From positions 3,906,001 to 3,970,000 of the forward strand of contig OZ245048.1 of the NCBI GenBank assembly GCA_965224435.1: a stretch of DNA of 64,000 nucleotides, given 5' to 3'. The notes below the pieces were generated by a model. That model did not search any database, was not told the DNA's origin, and was given only the letters and a program-made list of their open reading frames with translations. Source of the stretch: JAJRQY01 sp965224435 (GTDB lineage: Bacteria > Actinomycetota > Acidimicrobiia > Acidimicrobiales > SZUA-35). This document shows, one piece after another, positions 53,085-62,097 of the stretch. Each line of letters opens with the position of its first letter. Positions within the stretch are counted from its first letter, which is position 1. The position numbers and the translations under genes are program-made.

Positions 53085-54323
53085 TTACTCACCGGTGAGC
53101 ATCCACAACTCAGTTGGCCCGCGGAACTCAAAACCAGAGACCACCATCGGCCGTTCCGGGTCGAGCGTCAGCGAAGGGAATCGGGCCAGAAGTTGCTCGA
53201 CTCCTTGGCGAACCACCTGGCGGCCGAGCCATTCGCCCAGGCAGCGATGGGCACCTAGGGCAAAAGCGGCGTGAGGGCCTTGCCGTCGGTCCAGATCGAT
53301 TTCCATCGGGTTGTCCCAGTGCGACTCATCATGGTTAATGGACCGAAGCACGCCGGACACCAGCGCGCCCTTGGGAATGGCCACCCCAGCCAGTTCGACG
53401 TCCTGGGTCGCCTGGCGGGTCACCGTTCCGACCGGACAATGAAGCCGAAGCACCTCTTCAACCAGACGCCCCATCTTCTGGGGCTCGGCCTTAATTCGTT
53501 CTCGCAGATCGGGACGATCCAGCAAGGTGAAGGCAACCAGGCCGATTCCCTCGCAAGGTTCGTTGATGCCACCCGAGATCATGAGGCGAATATTGTTGAT
53601 GATCTCATCGGACGTTGCTCCACCAAGGATGAAGGCGTCGATGGCACTCTGGCCAGGTTCACCCGGACCGCCCTCGCCATTGGCAGCAGCTGCGCTGGCC
53701 CGACTCTGAGCCAGGAACGGTTCCAAGGCTTCGCTTATCTCGGCCTTGGTCTTGTCGCCAACGGCCTTCAGTTCGGGGTCATCTTCAAAGTTTGAGATAT
53801 CGGCAACGAGGCCACAGCACCAGTCCCACATCTGATCAAAGCTGTGGTGGTCAAGCCCAAGCACCTTGGCCAGCGAACCAGCGGCCAAGGATTGGGCATA
53901 GCGGTCGATGAGGTCAAAACTGGTATCACCGGACTCGGAGATCGTGTCCAGAATCCCATCAGCCATCTTTCGTAGCTCACCCTTGGCGAACTCTCCACTT
54001 CTTCCACCGGCCTTGAACGAGGGCAACATGATCGAGCGGATCCGGTCCAACTTGGGAGGGTCGAGAGTGAGCATGCTCTCCCCCAACGTGCGAGCCAAGA
54101 AAGACGGTTCCGTAGCCGCGGTGAATAGCTCGGGATGATCCTCGACATAGGCGACGTCATCCCACTTGGTGACGAAGTACATCTGCACTGAAGGCACCCA
54201 GCACACCGGTTCTTCAGCTCGCATCTTCGCCAGATATGGATCGGGATGGTCATTCAATTGGGCGAGGGTGAGATTGTCTCCGAGCATGGAGGGATAGTAG
54301 CGACCTGGCTCACTCTGGGCCAT
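53085..54323 (-). CDS. cytochrome P450
   Basis: Protein of 412 residues of the soluble bacterial type. The heme-binding loop FALGAHRCLGEWLGRQ contains the axial Cys, ExxR appears as EEVLR, and the I-helix as RLMISGGINEP. The usual acidic-Thr pair of the I-helix (AGxDT) reads SGGINEP, so oxygen activation may differ. ATG 54323 is used. Ferredoxin partner is not in the window. First of a three-gene operon with the CNB protein and dihydropyrimidinase. Confidence 0.9.
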   Translation of the reverse strand: MAQSEPGRYYPSMLGDNLTLAQLNDHPDPYLAKMRAEEPVCWVPSVQMYFVTKWDDVAYVEDHPELFTAATEPSFLARTLGESMLTLDPPKLDRIRSIMLPSFKAGGRSGEFAKGELRKMADGILDTISESGDTSFDLIDRYAQSLAAGSLAKVLGLDHHSFDQMWDWCCGLVADISNFEDDPELKAVGDKTKAEISEALEPFLAQSRASAAAANGEGGPGEPGQSAIDAFILGGATSDEIINNIRLMISGGINEPCEGIGLVAFTLLDRPDLRERIKAEPQKMGRLVEEVLRLHCPVGTVTRQATQDVELAGVAIPKGALVSGVLRSINHDESHWDNPMEIDLDRRQGPHAAFALGAHRCLGEWLGRQVVRQGVEQLLARFPSLTLDPERPMVVSGFEFRGPTELWMLTGE

Positions 54324-54480
54324 TTGAGTTGGGTTACTTCGGCCGCGTTGTTACCGCGGAGTAGCGGAGCGACGATCGGCCACTAGCCTTACAACGTCAA
54401 CCTGTCAGATGCGAAGGCCTCCGACACCGTTCCTCCCGGAACACTGTTTCATTAAAGACTGTTTGTTTGAAGGTTATGAA

Positions 54481-55833
54481 ATGTCGTCCAACCCAGCCAC
54501 CTCAAGTCCCGCCTCCTCAACGACCCCAGCGACACCCTCCCAAGACCGGCCTCTACGCCTGGCCTACCTTTCTTATCGGTCCAAGCCAACCGTCGGCGGC
54601 CAGGGCATCTATACCCGCCACCTGACCAAAGCATTGGTCGACCTGGGGCACTCCATCGAGGTGTTCTCCGGTCAGCCCTACCCGGTTCTCGATGACCGTA
54701 TCGGTCTGACGAAACTACCGAGTCTCGACATCTTCAACGACCAGTACCCCGGCCGATTCCCCGCCTACTGGGAGATCAAGTCCAAGGCCGACATCCTGGA
54801 ACTGGCCACCTTCTCCACTGGCCAGTTCCCCGAGCCGCTGGCCTTCAGCTACCGGGCACTCCAGACTCTGAAAACGCGAGCGCCAGACTTTGACCTGGTG
54901 CATGACAACCAATGCCTTGGCTACGGAATCTTGGGAATCGACAAGCTGATCCCAACCCTGGTCACCCTCCATCACCCAATCACCGTTGACCGCCGACTCG
55001 AGATGGAAGCCGCACCAAACTGGCGCAAGCGCATGAGCATTGGCCGCTGGTACGGCTTCGTGAAAATGCAAGGCCGAGTGGCCCAGCGCATGCCTCGCAT
55101 CCTGGTGGTATCGGATAACTCCATCCAGGACATCCACAACGACATGGGAGTCGATCTTGATCGTATGCGTCTGGTCCACGTTGGTGTTGACCCCGACCTG
55201 TTCAAGCCAATGCCCGAGGTCACCCGGACTCCTGGCCGCCTGATCACCACTGCCAGTGCCGATGTGGAACTGAAGGGACTCAAGTTCTTGCTGGAGGCCA
55301 TGGCCAAGTTGCGCACCGAGCGAGACATCACCTTGACTGTCATTGGGCGATCCAAGCCTGGTGGTACCACGGCGACCCTGATCGACAAGCTCGGCCTGGC
55401 ACCGCACATCACGTTCGTAACAGGTGTTCCCGACGAACGAATTGTCGAGCTTTACGCTGAATCAGAGATCGCTGTTGTTCCCTCCCTCTATGAGGGCTTC
55501 TCGCTGCCTGCGGTTGAGGCCATGGGCTCGGCCACTCCACTCGTTGCTTCCGATGGCGGCGCGCTACCCGAGGTGACTGGAGTCGATGGAGAAACTGTTC
55601 TGCGCTGCAAGGCTGGCGACTCAGAAGACCTGGCCAGAGCCTTGACTATTGCCTTGGATGATCCTGAGTTGCGGGCTCGGATGGGTGCGGCTGGTCGTGA
55701 ACGGGTGAGCACCCTGTACACCTGGCGCCAAACGGCGATCAATACGGTTACCCAGTACCGTGAAGTCATTGCCTTGCACGAAGAGAAGCGGGCGGCAGAG
55801 GCCCATGACGCCAGTATCGGAAGTGACCGCTAA
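54481..55833 (+). CDS. glycosyltransferase family 4
   Basis: Protein of 450 residues with the GT-B fold. N-terminal Gly-rich loop (KPTVGGQGIYTRHL) binds the acceptor, and the E-x7-E nucleotide-sugar motif lies at Glu338-Glu346 (EGFSLPAVE) in the C-terminal half, followed by ASDGGALPEV. A low-complexity Ser/Thr/Pro tail begins the protein. ATG 54481 has AAGG upstream; the frame is open from 54409. The stop shares a base with the next start (TAATG). First of a three-gene cassette. Confidence 0.92.
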   Translation: MSSNPATSSPASSTTPATPSQDRPLRLAYLSYRSKPTVGGQGIYTRHLTKALVDLGHSIEVFSGQPYPVLDDRIGLTKLPSLDIFNDQYPGRFPAYWEIKSKADILELATFSTGQFPEPLAFSYRALQTLKTRAPDFDLVHDNQCLGYGILGIDKLIPTLVTLHHPITVDRRLEMEAAPNWRKRMSIGRWYGFVKMQGRVAQRMPRILVVSDNSIQDIHNDMGVDLDRMRLVHVGVDPDLFKPMPEVTRTPGRLITTASADVELKGLKFLLEAMAKLRTERDITLTVIGRSKPGGTTATLIDKLGLAPHITFVTGVPDERIVELYAESEIAVVPSLYEGFSLPAVEAMGSATPLVASDGGALPEVTGVDGETVLRCKAGDSEDLARALTIALDDPELRARMGAAGRERVSTLYTWRQTAINTVTQYREVIALHEEKRAAEAHDASIGSDR

Positions 55834-56657
55834 TGCTGACCGTTGACTACACCAAGCTCGAACTCGAACCCGGAATGCTTGTGCTTGACCTGGGTGCGGG
55901 TTTTGGCCGCCACGCTTTTGAGACTGCTCGACGCGGCGCCTCGGTTGTGGCCGCCGATCTGGCTTATGACGAGATGAAGAGCACGAAGGACACCTTCGCC
56001 GCTATGTACCTGGAAGGTGAGCTACCCAAGAGCATCATCACCGTGTCGGTACAGGCCAACGGGCTGACCCTGCCGTTCGCTGATCACACCTTTGATCGAA
56101 TCATTGCTTCGGAAATCCTGGAACATGTTCCCGATGATCAGGGAGTCATGGCCGAACTGTTCCGAGTGCTCAAGCCTGGTGGACGACTGGCAGCCACGGT
56201 TCCCGCTGCTCTTCCCGAACAAATCTGTTGGTGGCTGAGCGATGACTATCACGCACCAGTTGCGGTGGGCGGACATGTCCGCATCTATGGCCTACCGGAG
56301 CTTCGAACCAAGCTGGCTTCGGTGGGATTTGAGCCCGGACAGAGCCACCGAGCCCACGCACTTCATAGTCCTTATTGGTGGCTGAAGTGTGCTGTTGGCA
56401 TTGACAACGAAGACAACCCTCTGGTCAAGTCCTATCTGAAGATGCTGACCTGGGACATTGTCAAGGCGCCGACCTTGACCCGAACAGCTGAGCGTGTTCT
56501 CAACCCGGTGCTTGGCAAGTCTCGGGTGGTCTACGCCGATCGCCCGGTTGTCTCCCAGCAGCCGGTCGATAGGGAATCAGGACCGACCTTTATCGCCGAC
56601 AATATGATCGGCGCAGAACGGGCTGCCACATCAACAAGTGCCGGGGCCGACGCGTGA
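55833..56657 (+). CDS. class I SAM-dependent methyltransferase of the GT4 cassette
   Basis: Methyltransferase of 274 residues, ubiE/methyltransferase-11 type. SAM motif LVLDLGAGFGRHA near 16-28, then an acidic residue (VVAADLAY), IIASEILEHV and LKPGGRLAATVP. It probably methylates the product of the linked glycosyltransferase; the C-terminal part (from about 150) is lineage specific. It overlaps the next gene by 4 bases (GTGA). Confidence 0.9.
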   Translation: MLTVDYTKLELEPGMLVLDLGAGFGRHAFETARRGASVVAADLAYDEMKSTKDTFAAMYLEGELPKSIITVSVQANGLTLPFADHTFDRIIASEILEHVPDDQGVMAELFRVLKPGGRLAATVPAALPEQICWWLSDDYHAPVAVGGHVRIYGLPELRTKLASVGFEPGQSHRAHALHSPYWWLKCAVGIDNEDNPLVKSYLKMLTWDIVKAPTLTRTAERVLNPVLGKSRVVYADRPVVSQQPVDRESGPTFIADNMIGAERAATSTSAGADA

Positions 56658-57664
56658 AGATCCCGTCCGTTGACGGGGTCCTCAGCTCAGACGACCTCCG
56701 ACTCTCCGCAGAGACCATTGCTGAATGGCAGCTGCCGTCAGGGATGATTCCTTGGTTTCCGGGTGGCCACGCCGACCCTTGGAACCATATTGAAGCCGCC
56801 ATGGCCCTGGCCACCTGCGGCTTCATTGATCAAGCCGAGCACGCCTATCAGTGGTTGCGCGACCTGCAACGACCTGATGGCAGCTGGCACAACTACTACT
56901 TGGCCAACGGGATCGAAGACGCCAAGCTCGACGTGAACTGCATTGCCTACATTGCCGCCGGAATCTGGCATCAATACCTGGCCACCGACGACCGAGGATT
57001 CCTGGAGTCATACTGGCCCGTGGTCAACTCGGCCATGGAGTTTGTGCTGGACATGCAGACCAAACGGGGTGAGGTGATCTGGGCCCGGCATTCCGACGGA
57101 CGACCCTGGAGCTACGCCCTTCTCACCGGGTCCTCTTCCATCTGCCACAGCCTGCAATGCGCCATCGACATTGCTAGCAAGCTTGGTCACGACCGGGCTC
57201 ATTGGGTTGAGAGCCGTGACCGACTGGTCAACGTCATTGCCAATCACCCCGAAGCATTTGAGCCCAAGGAACGCTGGGCCATGGACTGGTACTACCCAGT
57301 CATGACCGGAGCCATTGTTGGTGACGACGCCCGCAAACACATGGCCAATGGTTGGGAAACCTTTGCCATGCCAGGCAAGGGAATTCGCTGTGTATCGGAT
57401 CGTCCCTGGGTTACTGCGGCTGAAACCTGTGAGTGCGTGATTGCCCACCTGGCGGCAGGTGAAAGCTCAACCGCGTTGACCTTGTTCACCTGGGCTCAAG
57501 CGTTGCGTGACCGGGACGGTCGCTACTTCACCGGCTTGGTCTTTCCCGAGCTGGTGTACTTCCCCGACAATGAACGCAGTACCTATACCTCAGCTGCTGT
57601 CATCTTGGCTGCCGACGCGCTGGACGGTTCAAACCCAACGTCGGATCTTTTCACCAACCACTAG
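56654..57664 (+). CDS. alpha/alpha-barrel protein, prenyltransferase/glycosidase-like, of the GT4 cassette
   Basis: Protein of 336 residues with helical repeats typical of six-hairpin barrels. WLRDLQRPDGSWHNYY recalls the QW repeats of terpene/squalene cyclases, and the general shape also fits glucoamylase-type hydrolases. Acid-catalyst motif DxDD is not obvious. By linkage with a glycosyltransferase and a methyltransferase it may process the same glycoconjugate. GTG 56654 is used. Its TAG and the convergent acyl-CoA ligase stop share the CTAG at 57661-57664. Confidence 0.75.
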   Translation: MKIPSVDGVLSSDDLRLSAETIAEWQLPSGMIPWFPGGHADPWNHIEAAMALATCGFIDQAEHAYQWLRDLQRPDGSWHNYYLANGIEDAKLDVNCIAYIAAGIWHQYLATDDRGFLESYWPVVNSAMEFVLDMQTKRGEVIWARHSDGRPWSYALLTGSSSICHSLQCAIDIASKLGHDRAHWVESRDRLVNVIANHPEAFEPKERWAMDWYYPVMTGAIVGDDARKHMANGWETFAMPGKGIRCVSDRPWVTAAETCECVIAHLAAGESSTALTLFTWAQALRDRDGRYFTGLVFPELVYFPDNERSTYTSAAVILAADALDGSNPTSDLFTNH

Positions 57665-59259
57665 TCACTCTTCTCGCCTTCCTGCCATGAGGCAAGCAGT
57701 GCCTTCTTGTCGACCTTGCCGATAGGCAGCATTGGCAAGGCATCCAGAACCACGATGTGCTTGGGCACCTTGTAGTTAGCCAGCTGGTCAGAAGCGGCGG
57801 ATCGCACCTCACCTGAATCAAGACCGTCCGCCCCCATCACATAGGCGATACCAATCTCCTGGAAGACCGGGTCCGGCACGCTGATGACGGCGGCCAGGCT
57901 GACATCGGGATGCTCTTCAAGAGCCAGCTCTACCTCGCGGGGATACACGTTGTAGCCACCACTCTTGAACATCTCGCTCATGCGGCCAACGATCTGGACA
58001 TATCCATCATCACGACGAATAGCCAGATCGCCGGTATGGAACCAACCGTCATCAGTGAAGGCATTGGCCGATGCTTCCGGCAACCGCCAATAGCCAGCCA
58101 TGGTGAAATCACCGTGAACCTGAATCTCCCCTGGCTCTTCACCAACGGCTTCACGATCATCGGCGTGCCAAATACGCAGCGGCTGCCGGTCATCGGGAGT
58201 ACCAACGGTGGAAGCCAGCAAGTCGACCGAGTCAAATAGGCCGCTATAGGTCACACCACCGGTTGTTTCGGTCATGCCATAACCCATGGTGCAACGGGTG
58301 CACTCAGTCTTGTCCATCAGGGTTTGCAGCAGTTCGGCTGGCATGGCGGCTCCGCCCCAGGCCAGCAGATCAACCGATGTGAGATCGAAGTCGTCAAACT
58401 TAGGGTGACTGACGCACATCTGGAGCATGGTTGGCACACCGCCAAAGGTGTTGAGCTTTTCCTTCTCGGTCAGTTCCATCACTGCTGAGGGCGAGAACTT
58501 CTCCTGGAAGAAGATGGTGCCTCCCCCAGTCATGGTTCTCCCGCACACATCTCCAATGGCGGCGACATGATTGATCGGGAAGTTGCAAATCATGGTTCGG
58601 TTCGAAAGGGCTTTGCGTTCCACGGCGATCACATTGCAGAAATTCGAGCCACGGTGGGTCAGCAGAGCACCCTTTGGGCGACCTGACGTGCCCGACGTGT
58701 AGACCAGGAAGGCCGGGTCAAGGGCGTCGACCGAAGCCCGTCGTTCCAGGAGTTGCTCTTGGGTGACTTGAGATGCCCCTCGCAAGAAGTCCTGCCAGGT
58801 CACCGCCCCCGCATGATCGGTGCGGTCCAGAAGAACCAGTTGCTCTATCGACTGGTGGGTGGCCATCAGGCCGTCCAACTTCTCTAGCTGATCTTCACCC
58901 GTCACATCGGCGAAGCCGAACAGCAGGCAAGGTTCAGCGTCGCCAACAACATGATCCAACTCGCCCGAGGTGTACTTGGGATTGAGCCCCAACCAGACAG
59001 CACCAATGCTGGTGGTGGCTAAGAAATGGATGAAAAACTCGGGCCTTGGGCCACTCAGCAAACCAACTCGGTCACCAACCTCGACTCCAGCGGCAACAAG
59101 GGCTCGCGCAACCTCATCAACGCGGGTCTTCGTTTGGGCATAACTCAGGCGTTCATCGTCCAGGACGAGGAAGTCCTGATCGGGACGATCACTGGCCTGA
59201 CGATCCAGATGGTCACTGATCAGTTTCAGGACAGGGAGGTCGGTGGTTGTTTCACTCAC
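57661..59259 (-). CDS. AMP-dependent acyl-CoA synthetase/ligase
   Basis: Adenylate-forming ligase of 532 residues. P-loop-like YTSGTSGRPKG, the YGMTET motif, DDGWFHTGDLAIR and the C-terminal hinge/Lys region (LPMLPIGKVDKKAL) are all present. It activates a carboxylic acid as CoA thioester; chain type unknown. GTG 59259 has GGAGGAA upstream and overlaps the MaoC stop (GTGA), so both are coupled. Confidence 0.92.
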   Translation of the reverse strand: MSETTTDLPVLKLISDHLDRQASDRPDQDFLVLDDERLSYAQTKTRVDEVARALVAAGVEVGDRVGLLSGPRPEFFIHFLATTSIGAVWLGLNPKYTSGELDHVVGDAEPCLLFGFADVTGEDQLEKLDGLMATHQSIEQLVLLDRTDHAGAVTWQDFLRGASQVTQEQLLERRASVDALDPAFLVYTSGTSGRPKGALLTHRGSNFCNVIAVERKALSNRTMICNFPINHVAAIGDVCGRTMTGGGTIFFQEKFSPSAVMELTEKEKLNTFGGVPTMLQMCVSHPKFDDFDLTSVDLLAWGGAAMPAELLQTLMDKTECTRCTMGYGMTETTGGVTYSGLFDSVDLLASTVGTPDDRQPLRIWHADDREAVGEEPGEIQVHGDFTMAGYWRLPEASANAFTDDGWFHTGDLAIRRDDGYVQIVGRMSEMFKSGGYNVYPREVELALEEHPDVSLAAVISVPDPVFQEIGIAYVMGADGLDSGEVRSAASDQLANYKVPKHIVVLDALPMLPIGKVDKKALLASWQEGEKSD

Positions 59260-59744
59260 GATGCTTCCTCCTGTCCGAGCTGAAGATAGGCCAGCCAATC
59301 AGCAACCAGGGCTGGCGTTTCTGACCCTTCAATTTCGATGATGGCTTCAAAGGTCATCAACGCGGCATTCTCTCCACGGGCAACCAGGTCCTTCATCTTG
59401 AACCGGCCACGTATCCGACTGTTGACGGGAACGGGCGCAATCAGACGAACCCGATCAAAGCCATAGTTCAAGCGGAAGATCACACCGTCTTGGGGTAGGT
59501 CAAGGTTCTTGGCAAATCCGGTGAGGCAAGCCAAGAGCATGAACCCCTGCACGATGGTCCCGCCAAAAGGGGCAATACGAGCGGCTTCTTCCGGGTCGTT
59601 ATGGATTGGTCCGCCATCACCGACCAGGGCGCTGAACTGATCAATCTCGTTCTGATCGATCTGTTTCCATTCACTGACGCCAACCTCTTGGTCGCGCAAT
59701 GCGGCGAGTGTTGGTAGGGCGGAATCAACGTCAAGCTCGGTCAT
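59256..59744 (-). CDS. MaoC-family dehydratase
   Basis: Hot-dog fold protein of 162 residues. The R-hydratase/MaoC catalytic motif is visible in FSALVGDGGPIHNDPEEA (Asp and His). Family members hydrate enoyl-CoA or enoyl-thioesters. It precedes the acyl-CoA ligase with a 4-base overlap, so the two probably act in sequence on the same acyl thioester. Confidence 0.92.
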   Translation of the reverse strand: MTELDVDSALPTLAALRDQEVGVSEWKQIDQNEIDQFSALVGDGGPIHNDPEEAARIAPFGGTIVQGFMLLACLTGFAKNLDLPQDGVIFRLNYGFDRVRLIAPVPVNSRIRGRFKMKDLVARGENAALMTFEAIIEIEGSETPALVADWLAYLQLGQEEAS

Positions 59745-59845
59745 GGTTGCTCTCTCAGGTTCGGTGACTTCGTGTCCGGAGGAACGGGGTAGAACCTCTG
59801 ATCACCAAGCAGAACATAGACGTGCATCTGGCCTAGAGTCGAACC

Positions 59846-61045
59846 ATGAGTCATGGGGACGCCACATCCGATTCCTGGATGACCGGTCACCCACCGGCAC
59901 CAGACAAGATCATCCGGTTTGCTGACGGCTCCTTCTACCAATGGCCGCAGCTGCGCTGGAGCTTCAATCATTTGGAACAGCTTGTGCCGACGAAGGCGGC
60001 ATGGCGCGGGCCCGGTGCCAGCCAGCAGCTGGAATCGGGTGAGAGCCCCTTCGGTGAAACCGGTATCACCCTGTCTGATGGAGCCAGGTTGTCCTGGGAG
60101 GAGATGCTGTCCACGAGCCACACTGATGCGTTAGCCGTTCTCCATCATGGGAAACTGGTTTACGAGCATTACCGGAACGAGGCCGGACCACACACTCCGC
60201 ACACCTTGATGTCGTGCAATAAGTCTCTGGTTGGCACCATTGCTGAATTGCTGATTGACCAGGGGCTTCTGGATGACAATGCTCTGGTCACGTCAGTTCT
60301 CGGCGAGCTCCAGGGTTCAGCCTGGGGTGATGCCACCGTTCGACAGGTGATGGACATGGTCGTTGGCATGTCTTTCGACGAGAACTATCTTGATCCAACT
60401 TCCGATGTCTGGACCTTCATCCGGTCAACAGGGATGATCCCGGTAGACCCAGACAATGTGATCACCCTGGCCGAGTTCTTGCCTTCAATCGCCAAGGAAG
60501 GGCAACACGGCGAGACCTTCGCCTACCGGGAACCCAACATATTTGTGCTCGGCTGGATCGTGCGCCGGGTCACTGGTCGGGGCCTCAACGACCTGGCTTC
60601 AGATCTGATTTGGCAGCACATTGGAGCAGAGCATGACTACCTCTTCATGGTTGATTCAGTCGGCGGCGAGACAACGGCTTCGGCAACACTGCGGGACTTC
60701 CTTCGTTTCGGCCTTCTCTTCACCAACCAAGGACGAGTAGACACAAAGCAAGTACTTCCATTGCAAGTGGTCGACACGATTCTGGCTGGTGGCGACCAGC
60801 AAGTCTTTGCCCGAGGTGACTACGGCAACCTGCCTGAGTGGTCATACCGATCCCAGTGGTGGTATCGGCACGTCGAGGGGCGTTGCTGTCCGGTTGCCCG
60901 CGGTGCTCACGGCCAGATGCTGTACCTCGACCCGGACCGAGATCTGATCATCGCCCGATTCGGATCTTCACCGGAAGCTCCGTCAGCCTTGCTGGATCCC
61001 ATCATCTGGCCCCTAGTTGACGCCATCACCGAGCAACTGTCCTAA
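59846..61045 (+). CDS. NylB-like serine hydrolase (class C beta-lactamase fold)
   Basis: Protein of 399 residues. The nucleophile motif is SCNK at residues 123-126 (LMSCNKSLVGT), and FAYREPNIFVLGWIVRR resembles the Tyr motif of 6-aminohexanoate-dimer hydrolases (NylB) and EstB-type esterases. A C-terminal GAHGQMLYLDPDRDLIIAR is shared with that group. Likely an amide or ester hydrolase; no signal peptide. Confidence 0.88.
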   Translation: MSHGDATSDSWMTGHPPAPDKIIRFADGSFYQWPQLRWSFNHLEQLVPTKAAWRGPGASQQLESGESPFGETGITLSDGARLSWEEMLSTSHTDALAVLHHGKLVYEHYRNEAGPHTPHTLMSCNKSLVGTIAELLIDQGLLDDNALVTSVLGELQGSAWGDATVRQVMDMVVGMSFDENYLDPTSDVWTFIRSTGMIPVDPDNVITLAEFLPSIAKEGQHGETFAYREPNIFVLGWIVRRVTGRGLNDLASDLIWQHIGAEHDYLFMVDSVGGETTASATLRDFLRFGLLFTNQGRVDTKQVLPLQVVDTILAGGDQQVFARGDYGNLPEWSYRSQWWYRHVEGRCCPVARGAHGQMLYLDPDRDLIIARFGSSPEAPSALLDPIIWPLVDAITEQLS

Positions 61046-61155
61046 GGCTCACAACTGTCTCAGATCCGAGCCGTTTCAAGACCTAGCGGGATGAGACTCG
61101 GCTATTGAGCGCGGTTGGGTTAGCCCGATCGTCAAGGGTTAGCTAGTGTCCAAGA

Positions 61156-62073
61156 ATGCAGATCGGTATCAACGGCTCCAACAATCTCGCTACACCTGAC
61201 CTCGACGTCCTGATGGATGACATGGTCGCAGCTGAAGCGGCTGGTTTTGCGACCTATTGGGTGGCTCAGATTGGCCACGTCGACGCAATCACCGCACTGG
61301 CATTGGCTGGTTCTCACACATCAACGATCGAGCTGGGTACCGCGGTTGTTCCAACCTGGACTCGCCACCCCCAGGTCATGGCCTCTCAAGCCCTCACCGC
61401 TCAGGCGGCAACCAATGGCCGAGTCATTCTCGGCATCGGACTGGCCCATCGCCCTTCGGTGGAAGATCGTTGGATGATGAGGTGGGAGAAGCCCATCCGC
61501 CACATGCTGGACTATGTGAACATCGTGCAAAGCCTTCTCACAACCGGCCAGGCCGACTACAAGGGCGAAGCCTGGAGCCTCGAAGTTACTAACCCGCTCC
61601 TGGACGGTCCACCACCAAAGCTGATGTTGGCCGCACTCGGCGACCAGATGCTGAAGATTGCCGGTAGTCGAACCGACGGCACCATCTTGTGGTGCGTTGG
61701 GCCAAAGACTCTGGAGCAACAGATTGTGCCCAAGATCAGCGAAGCTGCGGCAGCAGCGGATCGGTCTTCTCCAGCAGTGGTGTGCAGTCTTCCGGTCTGG
61801 GTTACTGACCATGAAGACATCGCTCGCAACATGGTCGCCAGTTTCCTCACTGGCTATGGCGACCTGCCGTCGTATCGCTCGATGCTGGACGTCGAAGGGG
61901 TTGAAGGTCCCGCAGATATCTCACTGATTGGGACCGAAGACAAGGTCCGTGAAGGCCTGGAAGCCTTGCGGGCTGCCGGAGCCACCGAGTTCAGCGGCGT
62001 GGTTTCAGCCCTTGATCCGGACGAGCGCCAACGGACTATCGCCGTGCTAGCTGAGGCCAATAGCGGCAGCTAG
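61156..62073 (+). CDS. LLM class F420-dependent oxidoreductase
   Basis: Luciferase-fold protein of 305 residues (MVAAEAAGFATYWVAQIGHVD, ELGTAVVPTWTRHPQVMASQALTAQAATNGRVILGIG). Reads like the TIGR03564 F420-type group. Substrate unknown. Its stop lies within a stem-loop shared with the convergent membrane-protein gene. Confidence 0.92.
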   Translation: MQIGINGSNNLATPDLDVLMDDMVAAEAAGFATYWVAQIGHVDAITALALAGSHTSTIELGTAVVPTWTRHPQVMASQALTAQAATNGRVILGIGLAHRPSVEDRWMMRWEKPIRHMLDYVNIVQSLLTTGQADYKGEAWSLEVTNPLLDGPPPKLMLAALGDQMLKIAGSRTDGTILWCVGPKTLEQQIVPKISEAAAAADRSSPAVVCSLPVWVTDHEDIARNMVASFLTGYGDLPSYRSMLDVEGVEGPADISLIGTEDKVREGLEALRAAGATEFSGVVSALDPDERQRTIAVLAEANSGS

Positions 62074-62097
62074 CCGGACGCCTCATGGCTAGTTGCC
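62065..62097. terminator. stem-loop between convergent genes (no clear U tract)
   Basis: GGCAGCTAGCC (62065-62075) pairs with GGCTAGTTGCC (62087-62097): eleven pairs, one G-U, loop 11 bases. It contains both stop codons (62071-62073 plus, 62089-62091 minus). No run of T follows, so if it terminates transcription it is not of the classical form. Confidence 0.4.

Noticed and set aside
54343..54359. CCGCG-N7-CGCGG dyad upstream of P450 and the glycosyltransferase
   Set aside because: Five-base GC arms are expected by chance at this base composition; I saw no second copy nearby.
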